In this document: positions 38,871-49,304 of the stretch, in pieces
Layout: each line of letters starts with the position of its first letter
How positions within the stretch are numbered: position 1 is the stretch's first letter
Origin: Anaeramoeba flamelloides
Lineage: Eukaryota; Metamonada; Anaeramoebidae
Length of the DNA stretch: 64,000 nucleotides
Reading direction: 5' to 3'
Assembly: GCA_027625915.1 (NCBI GenBank)
Contig: JANTQA010000033.1
Location: 10,354,001-10,418,000 of the forward strand
Translations under genes and position numbers: made by a program
The notes under the pieces: generated by a model
The model's input: the letters and a program-made list of their open reading frames with translations, nothing else
Database searches by the model: none
Told to the model about the DNA's origin: nothing

Positions 38871-40499
38871 ATGACAACAAAACAGCCATTTTATCTAATA
38901 AAAGGCACCAGTGTAACAAACCAAACAAGTACCAACAACCATGTTTTCAAATTTGGGGGCGGTGGTGACAGAGACAATGCCTATGTTGACGAGACAACAA
39001 GTGTGAGGCAATACAATGGAAGGAGCGAAACCAAGCACCACTCGCAAATCAAAAACGTTGTTCAAGTAGCATCTGGGTACCAACACTTCATTTTCTTAAC
39101 TGAGGAAGGGAAAGTTTATGGTGTAGGAAGCGACAACAGTGGTGACTTAGGAACAAACAAGAGCATCAACTCGAGCACCGCAGGAGAATTTAATTATTTT
39201 AAAAAGAACAACCTCAAAGTCAGAAAAATTGCAGCCGGTGTCTTTCAGTCTTATTTCATCACCACTGATGACAAGTATTATGCATGCGGATCGAACGACA
39301 ATCACCGTCTCGGTGTCTTTGACAATAAAAACACACGCGAGCCTTGCTTAGTTACCCAAACCAATGTCGTCGATGTCTGGAGTGGGCTCTATGCCTACAC
39401 CGTCTACTATCAGCAGGAAGATGGCAAGATCATCGGGGCAGGCAAAACCGTACCAAGTAATCCATACACACTAACTGATGAAACAGAACTCAAGGATTTG
39501 GAAATTGTCAACATAGCGGGAGGGTTCAGTTCCTTTTTGTTTTTGTTTAAAACGAAGGAAGGCGCACCAAAGGTATACCACATTTCTGGCACGTCAAGGC
39601 CAAAGCTCTGGACTGAATTGTCTGGCTTCAAAATCACCCACCTTGGGATGTGTTGTCATAACTCTATTTTCACAACCGAAGACAATAAGGTTATTTGCGC
39701 AACAACAACAGGCAGCACCGTTACAGAAATTACAAGCCAATTAGCCAAGATCGAACGCTCACAGCGTTGGGAAATATGTAACCACGCATGGGACTCCTGC
39801 ATTTTTGCCGTTGATGATTCCGACGCGCTATATGAAGATTTTTATAACATTTACGAAAACCAGATCTTGGTCGACTGCCAATTGCCAAACACAGACGTCA
39901 AGGTGCACAAGACCTGGATCGAATGCAGATTCAAATCGCCTTACGAGATTATTGAACAACGCTTTGCCGATTTAAATTCCGACCTGAGCAAAGAATTAAT
40001 TGAATGGACCTATGGTGTCAAGACAGCTGTATCCGAAACCGCCGTGAATTTTTTAAATTCACTCAAGGTGGATCCCAAATCTTCATTACAAGACGACTTA
40101 GAACGTCTATACTCGGATGAAGATTCCAAAAAGTTTGCCATCCTTGTAAAAATTCAAGAAGAAGAAGAAGAAGAAGACGAAGACGAAGATGAAGAATTTG
40201 AAGATGAAGAGTTTGATGAAATCCCGGTTCACAGATTTGTTTTAATTCTAAAAACAAATTTATTCAGAGAAATGTTTGCAAACGTTACCGAAGAGTTGAA
40301 TTCAGTGAAAGATTTTTCTGGAAAAACTCCTGAAAGTATCGAAATTTTTATTAAATATTTATATTTAAACAAAATCGAATTAACGGCAGACCACGATCCC
40401 AAGTTGGTGTTTGATGAATTACAAGACGCTATTGAGTATTACAAATTAAATGAAAATTGTAATTTGACAAAAGAATTAGAAAAAATTAAAGAAATTTAA
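38871..40499 (+). CDS. RCC1-repeat protein with tandem BTB domains
   Basis: An intronless 542-residue gene, stop TAA. The N-terminal half (residues about 60-330) is a chain of RCC1-type blades, for example VASGYQHFIFLTEEGKVYGVGSDNSGDLG, broken here as VASGYQHFIF and GVGSDNSGDLG, then KIAAGVFQSYFITTDD and YACGSNDNHRLG. RCC1 propellers bind small GTPases, chromatin or lipids. A divergent BTB follows (VDCQLPNTDVKVHKTWIECR), then a second, clearer BTB (VHRFVLILKTNLFREMF, ESIEIFIKYLYLNKIELTAD). The second is interrupted by an acidic Glu/Asp stretch of about 25 residues. BTB domains dimerise and often recruit Cullin-3, so a substrate-adaptor role is plausible but inferred. GC content and C-ending codons are clearly higher than in the neighbouring kinase and LRR genes, suggesting strong expression. 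Confidence 0.9.
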   Translation: MTTKQPFYLIKGTSVTNQTSTNNHVFKFGGGGDRDNAYVDETTSVRQYNGRSETKHHSQIKNVVQVASGYQHFIFLTEEGKVYGVGSDNSGDLGTNKSINSSTAGEFNYFKKNNLKVRKIAAGVFQSYFITTDDKYYACGSNDNHRLGVFDNKNTREPCLVTQTNVVDVWSGLYAYTVYYQQEDGKIIGAGKTVPSNPYTLTDETELKDLEIVNIAGGFSSFLFLFKTKEGAPKVYHISGTSRPKLWTELSGFKITHLGMCCHNSIFTTEDNKVICATTTGSTVTEITSQLAKIERSQRWEICNHAWDSCIFAVDDSDALYEDFYNIYENQILVDCQLPNTDVKVHKTWIECRFKSPYEIIEQRFADLNSDLSKELIEWTYGVKTAVSETAVNFLNSLKVDPKSSLQDDLERLYSDEDSKKFAILVKIQEEEEEEDEDEDEEFEDEEFDEIPVHRFVLILKTNLFREMFANVTEELNSVKDFSGKTPESIEIFIKYLYLNKIELTADHDPKLVFDELQDAIEYYKLNENCNLTKELEKIKEI

Positions 40500-40889
40500 T
40501 TTAATTTTATTTCAAAAGATATTTACGAAAATTTTCTTTTTTTATTGCTTATGATTTCATACATTTATGTACTCCCTTTTGTTTTCTATATATATATATA
40601 TAATATTTAGTGATTTTCTTAAAAAACTATAAAAAAAAAAAAAATTAATTTATTAAAATCTAAAATGGATTTTAAAAAGAAATTTGACAAATTCAGAAAT
40701 CAAATAAAAGGATCTAAATAACTTTTTATTTTTTCATTTGTGAAACATTCAAAAAAACTATCTTTTTTTTATAATGATTTTTTTGTTTTGAACAATTTAC
40801 CAAAAAATAATATTTTGTTATCTTTGAAATTTTTTTTATAATTTGGTTTACTATTCAAAAAAATAGTTTTAATTTTTTTTTTTTTTTTT

Positions 40890-41135
40890 ATTGTTGAAGA
40901 AGTGTAAATTACACTCTGGATACCCTTTTACTTAAATTCCCTTTCAGAAATTTAAGCGTAAAATCATAGATTTCACAATTATTATTTAATGAAAATAGTT
41001 TCAAACTCTTTGTTTTAAATTAATTCATTAAGATTTTTTTTTTTTTTAATTTGTTTTGAAATATTAATCTATCTTTTTTATAGGAAGGATAGACCCATAA
41101 AAAATGATCAATATTTTCAATTTGTTTTGATAAAG
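40890..41135 (+). repeat. AGTGTAAATTACACT family copy
   Basis: It begins TTGTTGAAGAAGTGTAAATT, contains the 15-bp perfect palindrome AGTGTAAATTACACT, then AGAAATTTAAGCGTAAAATC and TAGATTTCACAATTATTA. It ends in TATAGGAAGGATAGACCCAT. It aligns over about 240 bp with 51061-51300. Confidence 0.75.
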
Positions 41136-41314
41136 AGATCTAAATATTTGAACAACTATAGATCAAATGAAATAGGTTACTTTATTAAGTTTTTTAGAAA
41201 CTTTATAGATGGTTTGATTCTATAAAGTGTTAAGGTTTTAAGAATAAGATTTGGTTTTACAGATTTTCTTTTAGTTGTTTTGCCTTTTTAATTTATATTT
41301 TTTTTTTTTTTTTT

Positions 41315-41545
41315 GCAAGTTTCCCAAATCTTGTTTTCGCAAAATCCCAGTACAAGATACCGACTCGACAGCAAAAACCCAGTCCAGGTAACGACTCGAC
41401 AGATTGTACGGAAAGTCCAATTCGGTTCACTTTGGTTGGTTTCAGATCGCATTCGTTGGATTCAGTTCTCTACAGTTGCATAAGTCCAGCTCAATTCGTT
41501 TTAGATCTGATCATTAACAAGTTTGGTTAGGTTAGTCATGACCAA
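41315..41545. other. GC-richer island with a short direct repeat
   Basis: A 230-bp stretch clearly richer in G+C than its surroundings, without a long reading frame on either strand. Two imperfect direct repeats, CCCAGTACAAGATACCGACT at about 41346 and CCCAGTCCAGGTAACGACT at about 41378, both end in CGACTCGACAG. It could be an uncharacterised non-coding RNA gene, a promoter island, or a fragment of a GC-richer mobile element. Confidence 0.3.
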
Positions 41546-42632
41546 TTCCACCAATTCTTATAATGATTTTTTATTCCTTTTACCTTCCCCAAGCACCTAA
41601 AAAAACCAAAAGAGGAGGAACCCAAACAACTTAAAAAAGGAAATTTGGAAAAAGTAAAAAGTAAAAAAAATAAAAATAGTTTTAATTTTTCATTTTTATC
41701 GATTTCAAACCAAATTTTCAAATGATCTTAAAAAAATTTATGAAGTTGAAGATTTTTTTATTAAAATGTCAACCAGGAAATTCGTCAAAAAAAATGTAAA
41801 TAATTAGTTTGATGAAAAGCCATCATAGGATTATATGCTTTTTTTTTTTTTATAAAATGGGATTAACTTGTTTTCTATGAATACTTTATGGATTCAATTT
41901 TCATATTTTTTTTGAAATTCAATAAAAGAATAATAATATAATAAAATTAGAATATCATCTCTGGAATCTTTTTTTTATATCTCAAGTAAATATATGAATA
42001 GAAACGTTGATCAATTTACCCTCCTTGAATTTAACACTTTTTTTTGTTTCTTCATTTTATTTTGTTACTTTTATATTTTCTTTTTAGTGTTCAAAGTTAA
42101 ACTATTTTGTTAATTGCCAAGTAAATATTAGAACAAATTTAAATTATGAAAAGATTAATGTATTTTTGCACTTTAAGATTACCATTCAATAGTAAGATTT
42201 TGAGATTATAACTTTTTGTTGTATTATACTGTGATTTTTATTGTTCCCTTGATTCAAAATAAAAATAATAATTATTGAAATAGAAAAATATTTTATTTCA
42301 AAGATAATAAAAAATATTTATCTAGATCATTTTCGGTTTAAATAGCTTTGTTAATTTATGTTTTTTCAAGTAACAAAATCTAATGTTAACAATAGTAAAA
42401 ATGATTATATTGAAATTTGAGTTCAGGGAAAACTAAGATTAATACCAATTTGTGGTTTTTATTGGGTTTTTAAGGGGTTAGCATCTACCAAGGAGAAGCC
42501 TAGGGTCAATGCATGTAGTTATTGGGCCTAACTATATTAGTACTACATGGTTCAAATGTCTCTAAAAAATCAATTAGTAAAGTAGTAATATTTGTTGATC
42601 CTCATCAATTAAAAATGATCAATGTATTAGTA

Positions 42633-42783
42633 AAAAACTCAACAATTTCAGAATAAAATCTGCATTTCGCCATAAATTTAAAGGTTGAATCATCAATATA
42701 CAGACTACAAAGTCACACAATATCTTTCTTAAATTTGTGGCGAAATGTAGATTAGATACTAAAAAATTCGATTGTTTTTTTAA
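42633..42783. repeat. Inverted repeat, arms about 25 bp or more
   Basis: ATCTGCATTTCGCCATAAAT (left arm, 42659 on) pairs with ATTTGTGGCGAAATGTAGAT (right arm, 42732 on), with weaker pairing continuing outward on both sides. The loop is about 48 bp. It is probably a small foldback element. Confidence 0.55.
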
Positions 42784-43601
42784 AATTAAATAATTAACCA
42801 ATTTATTGTTTTTACAAATTATTTCTCAAATCATACAAATATATTGACTCTACAAGTACCTTTATCAAAAGCAAACAAAAATAATCAGTCTTTGTGCTTT
42901 TATGCTGATGATTATTGAGTTAATCTTTGAAATTCCAAAATTCAAAAAATAGTTACTTTTGGAAGTTCGAAATCTAAATTATTAAATACCAGAATTCTTT
43001 ATTTTGGGTTTCTATTTTTAGATTTAGAAAAGGAATTAAAAAAAATTTTTTCAAAATGTAACTTTTTTAATAGTGATCATTAGTAAAAAATGAAATAATT
43101 TATTGTGCAATTATATTTATAATAGATTTTTTAGAGTCACAGAAACTATTTCATCCATGGTTCACTAATATCATTTACATCCAATTACAACATACTTTGA
43201 TTCTAGAGAAATATAGGGTGACGTTAATCCCTTAAAGAAAATAAAAATAAAATAAGGATTGATCCCAAAACTTTTGAAAAGTTTCAAAGAAAACAAGCTT
43301 AATTTAAAACTACTTTTAAACTCCTTTGTTAAGAAATTTGCCCTTTGTTTTTAACTTATTGATACCCTTATACTAAACTGTTAAGAACTTTAAAATAAGG
43401 GACAAGTTTAGTAAGATATGAGAATTTTGATTTTTTAACCAATTCAAGGTAAATTGTGAATTGTGAAAGTAGGAAATTATTTAAACAATAACAAATTCGC
43501 AGAAGAAAACAGAAATTTTTGGTTTTAACCAAATCAGTTGACTCAACATTCTGAAAGGCAATATACCTATGGTTTGAAATCTCGTAATTCTCTCTAACCT
43601 T

Positions 43602-43745
43602 ACAATAAATAGAGTTTTCAAACCCAAAGGACAAGATCTAAAAAAAAAAACATTTGACTTGTTATTGGAAAATAATTTGCATTTTCCTTTTTCAAATAAA
43701 AACCCTAATTATCGACCTACTTGTTTTGAAAACTCTATTTACAAT
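43602..43745. repeat. Inverted repeat, arms about 20 bp
   Basis: AATAAATAGAGTTTTCAAAC pairs with GTTTTGAAAACTCTATTTAC about 100 bp away. No coding region lies between the arms. Confidence 0.5.
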
Positions 43746-44410
43746 AGAACAACAAGGAAAATAAGCTAAAATGTAGTGCATATTATTTATCTTTTATTTG
43801 ACAAATAAACGAGATTCTATTGGAAAATAAGATCAACAATTTATATGAGCCATTTCGATTGGTTGTATTCCAAAAGTTAAAAATGTTTTTAATACAGAAG
43901 AATCATGTTTTTTTGAGATCCCAAACTTGAAAATACTATTATTAAATTGAAGATAATTTACTTTATTTATCCATTGATACTTGAACATTTAGATCTACCC
44001 TCTACTTTTGTCCATATTAATACCACAAGATCACACATAATTTGCTTCATAAACCATAAGGTACAAAAATTATAGTGAGTGTTGTTGTTGGAGACTACAG
44101 TGTACAAAAGAGAACACGTTTGAATAAATAAACAAGATTTTAGTGGAAAATATTGCCAAACCCAAAAACTTTTTTGAAAAAGCACACTTTTTTCCAAATA
44201 TTTTATAAAAAGAGTTCCCAAAGGCTTTGAATTTCTGAATTCTGTTAAGCAATAATTTATTTACGAACAACAATTACATTCATTTTTCTTCAAAATTAAC
44301 ATATTTCACACCAATCACCCAAAAACCAGAACCAAGACTAGGTGTTTAAAAAAACAACAACACTGCATCAAAACAACAATTCCAACAACTGTCTTTTCAT
44401 TTAATCTTTA

Positions 44411-45403
44411 ATGGCAAGCAATTTCAAGGTTCTTAAAAGACAAAAGATATCTCTATTATCAAAGGAATATTGCCTTGAATTTAGTACAATTAAATTAAAT
44501 AATAGCGATCTACGCAGCACTGCTTTACATTTAACTGAAATAGGGAAGACAGTTTTTTATTCTGGTGTCATCAATGGGCAAGAATTAACGATTAAGCAAA
44601 TCGATCAAATCTTGTTTCTTTTATCCAGTTGCACTGACATTCTTGTTTACAATAAGCAAACTAAAGGTTTCACGCTTAAGCTCTTTCTTGCCAACGTTGA
44701 ATTAAAAAGACATACCCTAAGCGAATTGACAACTTTAAAATCGCAAAACAAACATTTAAAAGATCGGTTGTCCCAAATAAACAACCAAAGAAAAGAAGAA
44801 ATTAAAGAATTCCAAAAAGCACTCTCAGAATTAACAAAAAGACAAGAAAAAGAAGATGAAAGCTTTGGGGTTCTGAAAAAGAAGCTAACCTCTGAGCTTT
44901 TCAACCTCAACCAACAAAAGCAAATTGTCATTTATGAAAAATGGGATCACACTAATAAGGGGAATGACATTAAATTAAAAAACGGCAACCGATCTGCTTC
45001 CTTTTTCGGGTTCGTTGGCACAGGGAACAAGGGAAGCTACACCGTATTGGGCAAAACCCTTATGACTGCGCCAAATTGTTACCATATCATGATTAAAGCG
45101 GAAAAAGTTGGGGTTTCTCTTTTAGGCGTCGCGCATCACAACACATGCCAAGAATTTGCGTCCCAGTGTGGGTATGTAATCTCACTACGGACTGCAGGGA
45201 AAAAAAATCCAAACGATCAAGAATTTTGGAACTACGGAAAGAAAATTCAATCAAACGATATAATTCAATTAAAAATCAATTTAAATGATAAAACTTTGTC
45301 GATGAAAAGAAATGGCGATTCGTATGGAATAGCCTTTCGTGATTTGCCAGAAAAGGTCAAATTAATTGCTGACATTCGAAAAGGAAAATTAACCTTGATT
45401 TAA
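44411..45403 (+). CDS. Coiled-coil SPRY-domain protein
   Basis: An intronless 330-residue gene, stop TAA. Residues 1-100 are a globular region without a recognised family (KVLKRQKISLL, LTIKQIDQILFLL). A coiled coil rich in K, E and Q spans about 105-170 (LTTLKSQNKHLKDRL, KEFQKALSELTKRQEKEDE). A SPRY/B30.2-like beta-sandwich fills about 185-330, with SASFFGFVGTGNKGSYTVLG, GVSLLGVAHH and the typical late strands DIIQLKINLNDKTLSMKRNG and GIAFRDLPEKVKLIADI. SPRY domains bind peptides, and coiled-coil plus SPRY recalls TRIM proteins, but no RING or B-box is present. A partner-binding adaptor role is likely, with the ligand unknown. Its stop is immediately followed by the arm of a 0.2-kb inverted repeat. 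Codon use is intermediate, richer in C than in the LRR gene. Confidence 0.85.
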   Translation: MASNFKVLKRQKISLLSKEYCLEFSTIKLNNSDLRSTALHLTEIGKTVFYSGVINGQELTIKQIDQILFLLSSCTDILVYNKQTKGFTLKLFLANVELKRHTLSELTTLKSQNKHLKDRLSQINNQRKEEIKEFQKALSELTKRQEKEDESFGVLKKKLTSELFNLNQQKQIVIYEKWDHTNKGNDIKLKNGNRSASFFGFVGTGNKGSYTVLGKTLMTAPNCYHIMIKAEKVGVSLLGVAHHNTCQEFASQCGYVISLRTAGKKNPNDQEFWNYGKKIQSNDIIQLKINLNDKTLSMKRNGDSYGIAFRDLPEKVKLIADIRKGKLTLI

Positions 45404-45625
45404 AAATTAAATTACCATTTTGTAATAAAATTGGGACATGAAAAAAAAATCGGCACACAGTGAAATGTGCTTTCATTTTTGTAACTGATCATCTTAGCTT
45501 GATGAAATTTACAAAGCGACGATCTTATGAAAAAGTAATACACTTACAAAAATGAAAATAAATTTCACTGTGTGCCGATTTTTTTTATTAAACTGATTTT
45601 ATTACAATATGGTTATAATTTTTCT
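45402..45625. repeat. Long inverted repeat starting at the SPRY gene stop codon
   Basis: Two arms of about 80 bp pair around a loop of about 60 bp. The inner 43 bp are nearly perfect (AAATCGGCACACAGTGAAAT against ATTTCACTGTGTGCCGATTT). The outer part continues with TTGTAATAAAATT against its complement. The left arm begins within the TAA stop, so the transcript would carry a long hairpin as its 3' UTR unless cleaved earlier. It could be a MITE that landed at the gene end, or a functional 3'-end structure. Confidence 0.75.
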
Positions 45626-45990
45626 TTTGAAAATTTCAATAAAATTCATTTAAAATCAAATTTTAATATTGCTCCAGTTTTAAACGCACCATGTTTGTTT
45701 ATTTTATAATTGATCTGTTTTTTTTTTTTTTTTAAACTTGTATTACCTTTCAAAAAAATTATCTTATTATTTAACCTTCATATTGGAAATTTTCAAAATT
45801 CATTTTAACTTAAAATCATGCATTTTGATGTTTGAGTAATCCATTTGTTAAAATTAAATATTTTTTAAAAAATAACCAGCAATATATACCTTACTTTCTT
45901 TTTATTCTGTTCATTACTTTTTTATTTTAATCCTCTCAACAATCTCTAAATTTTTACAAAATAAAATAAAAATAACAAATAATTGATTTT

Positions 45991-46135
45991 TATTATTATT
46001 GAAGAAGTGTAAAAAATACACTTTAAATTTCATTGTGTTTAAATTTCCTTAAAGGGGATTTACAGGTTAAAACCATTGATTTCATGATAATTGAATATAA
46101 AGAAATACCCAAAATTTCTTTCTGGTTAAATAGTA
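45991..46135 (+). repeat. AGTGTAAATTACACT family copy, diverged
   Basis: It starts TATTATTATTGAAGAAGTGT; the central palindrome is degraded to GTGTAAAAAATACACT. TTTAAATTTCCTTAAAGGGG and TTGATTTCATGATAATTGA follow in family order. Confidence 0.6.
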
Positions 46136-46207
46136 TATATAAAAAACCAAAGAAAAAAAGGAACGAAAAGAAAAAAAAAGGGGGGGGGGTATAATGAAAA
46201 AAGAGTT

Positions 46208-46654
46208 CACAACAAGAATAGCACAATCCATGCAAATACTTTCAAGACTTTTTCGAACTTTCAGACTGACAGTCTGTCAGATTTCAGTCTCTGATATTCT
46301 TTCCTATTTTTTCAAATTTCAAATACTTGATACAAAACTTTTGTAAGCCAAAAAACGGGGTTAAAAATAATAATTAACAAAAGATAGTATTTTGAATGTA
46401 ATGGAAATTTTTGAAAGTTATCTAAAAGAAAAATATTTGTAAACTTTCCATAACCTGAAACTCTTTTTATGAAAACCAAAAATTGGAAAGTTGTTTAAAT
46501 TACACTTTTTAAAAGTTTTACTTGTAAAAACTTTTAAATTAAAAGTTGTTGCATTTTGATCTTCTAATTCCCTTCAAAATTTGGAACAATTTCAAAAAAA
46601 CAAAGTTTTGATAAGGAAAAAAGTGACTACAATTTTTGTGCTATTCTTGTCGTG
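46208..46654. repeat. Possible 0.45-kb element with 19-bp inverted ends
   Basis: CACAACAAGAATAGCACAA (46208-46226) is matched in reverse at 46636-46654 with one difference. The interior contains a dense cluster CAGACTGACAGTCTGTCAGA near 46263 and no reading frame. Confidence 0.4.
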
Positions 46655-46699
46655 TTTAAAGAAAGTATATTGTTAAAAAATCAAAAAAAAAAAAAAAAA

Positions 46700-47020
46700 A
46701 ATGGCAATACTGTCTTTAATTAAGAACATTTAAAATAGAATACACAATATATTTTGACTACTTTAATTTAATTTTATTATTGAACATGATTGTTCATTTG
46801 GGAGGTGGTTGTTTAATTATTAACATTTCTTTTTTTCTTTTTAATCTTATTTTTTTGAACATTTGATCTTTTTTAGCTTTTCTTTTTCGTTTTTTAATAA
46901 ATTCTATATACTTTTTTGTGTCTATATTTCATTATTAGTAAGTAACTACTTGATCTTTTTTCTTAGTAACTCCCTTCTCAAATATAAAGAAAATATAGCT
47001 TGGAAATAAATGAAAAAAAA
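46700..47020 (+). repeat. Dispersed repeat family D, copy 2
   Basis: CTGTCTTTAATTAAGAACAT, AGTAACTACTTGATCTTTTT and AATATAAAGAAAATATAGCT match 29560-29890 in order. Confidence 0.5.
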
Positions 47021-47973
47021 AAATAAATAAAATAATTGTTTGTTAACATATATTGTATTATCCAGATAATCAATATTCCTAATAAATAATCTTGTTGAAC
47101 AATTCCAGAGTGGTAATTAAAATCAAATTTAAATTTATTTATCAATTTTAGCTTCATATCTTAGGGTAAATCGTAATTTTATAATGGTGTGATATATTAA
47201 ACTCTAAATTAAATCAAAGAGGATAAAATTATTCTTTTTATTAATTTTTTAATTATTGTTGTTTACAAATTAATATATTTTAAAAATTATTAATTACACC
47301 AAATATTAATTTTTAAAAAATCTTCACAATTATTCAAAAAAAAAAAAATTAAATATTATTATTTTATAACTTTTTATTTATTCCAAAAAATAATTCTTGG
47401 CATTTTCAAAAAATTTATAAAAATCAAATCATTAAAAATAAGGCTCAATCAAAATTTTTAAATAATAGATTAAATTATAAAATATTATTTTTCAATTTAT
47501 TCGGATATTCAATTTATAAAATTACAAAAATCTTTGATAGGAATATAAAACAAAAAATCGAAATTTTCTTAGAGATATTTGTGGTTTCTGTAATTTCAAT
47601 GGCCTTTTTTAATTTTGAAAATAAAGTTTGGATTTATTTTGTTGGAAAAAGATCATCTAATTATCTAAAAGAAATCATTTTTTTTATTTTGGTGATAGGG
47701 TTGAAATCTAATATTCTATATTTTAATGGCGAATTCAACATATATAATATAATTCTATTTATTAAAATAATTTACTTGAAATACTTTTAATGGTCAATTA
47801 GGAGAAATATATAAAGAAAATAAAAAATAAATAAATGAAAGAAAATAGGTACCTAGAGGTGTCTTAAATTCTTACTATATTATCCTCAATATAAATATAT
47901 TTTTATTGTTCACTTTTAAGTGTCATAATACTTTTTATTTTTAATTTTTTTTTTTCCACTAATATATATTTAC

Positions 47974-47983
47974 ATATATATAT

Positions 47984-48016
<33 letters not shown>
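47974..48016. repeat. (TA)n microsatellite
   Basis: An alternating TA tract with one AAA interruption. Confidence 0.9.
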
Positions 48017-49304
48017 GTTACCTTTAATAGTATTACTCTTACAATTTTTAGAATTAATTATTATTGAGTTATCAGATTATGGTGAATACTTCAAAATTGT
48101 TGATAATAATATGATTATTATATTTAATGAATTTTTTTTTTTTTTGAAACTGAATTGTGATTATAAAAAATATATAGTCAACAGAAATTGCAAATTTTTA
48201 ATTGTTTGTGTTAACTGAATTTTTGTAATTTATAGAAGAAACACTTTCTCCTTTTGAAATCAACACTACATGGAAAATAATGAAAATCAAAATCCTTATA
48301 TGATAAAGTTAATATGGTTTATTTTTAACAGTAATCAAAACTATTTAATTTTACTAAAATACTTGAAAATTATATGTATTGTTGATGGAATATAATGTTC
48401 AAAAAATGAAAAAAAAAAAAAAACAAAAAAAAAAATTAATAGTATTATTTGACAAAAAAGTAAAATATTGTTACTTTTTAAAAAGTGAAAACAATAAAAA
48501 CTCAAATACAGTATAAATTCTATTGTAAAATTTATTTTTAATCAATTATCCCAAAGTACAACTTATAAAATCATTTCAAATGTTAACACATATACTTTTA
48601 AAATTTGAAAATCTGTTTTAATTACACAAATTTTTTTATATAAATATAGATTAATCGGAATCTTGTGTACTATTTTAATAAATATATTAAGAACTGTTAA
48701 ATTTAATTGTTTTTTACAATTATTCTTTTACGAAAACTCCTAATGGTATAGGAGGGTGGTTGTTTTCAAACTCAATAATGATAACAAAGAAAACGGTGTA
48801 TTACTTATCTTAAATGATCATTTACACTTCTTGATTATTCTCTATTTCTTTTTGGTTAATATTATTTTTAAAATTAAACAACATAATTATTAACTTCAAA
48901 GAAGTTTTCGATAATTTTTATTTTTTTTTTCAGATTTTGTAGCAGTTTCTAAAAACATTTTCACTGACAACCGAAATTCAATATAATCTTGGTTCACTTT
49001 TTTTCCACTTGTTTTTTTAAATAAAAAAACGTTTAGTACAAGATTAAATGTACTTGAAATACAAAGTGAAAATTAAGTGAATTCAGAAATATAAAACTAA
49101 ATTGTATTTTATTGTACCTTTTTTTTTTTTTGAGAATTTATAAAGTTTTTCAGTTGATCTATGTTTTTTCTATTTTTAATCAAAATCCTTTAAAAAACGA
49201 AAAATCCTTTGAATATTTAGACTTTCCTTTAATTTACTCACTTTCAAAATCGTTTTTATTGTTTCATAGTATATTCTATTTCGATCCTCAAATATAAAAA
49301 AATT

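Larger units (their letters stand above)
40500..44410. other. Intergenic region with a GC-richer island and two hairpins
   Basis: No gene is recognised. It contains a family-A copy (40890-41135), a GC-richer island (41315-41545), an inverted repeat at 42633-42783 and another at 43602-43745. Reading frames of 60-90 codons on the minus strand at 43368-43634 and 43967-44273 have no recognisable motifs and overlap the repeats. Confidence 0.55.
45404..49304. other. Intergenic region between the SPRY and thioredoxin-like genes
   Basis: No gene is recognised. After the 45402-45625 inverted repeat it holds a family-A copy (45991-46135), an element with 19-bp inverted ends (46208-46654), a family-D copy (46700-47020) and a TA tract (47974-48016). 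A G9 run lies near 46180. A fragment like the start of family A, inverted, lies at about 48819. Confidence 0.6.

Noticed and set aside
41515-41535. GGTTAGGTTAG as possible telomeric repeat
   Set aside because: Only two units, internal, and no longer array nearby.
43368-44273. Minus-strand frames of 67-88 codons suggesting a decayed gene
   Set aside because: No motif or splice continuity could be found, and part of the stretch is an inverted repeat.
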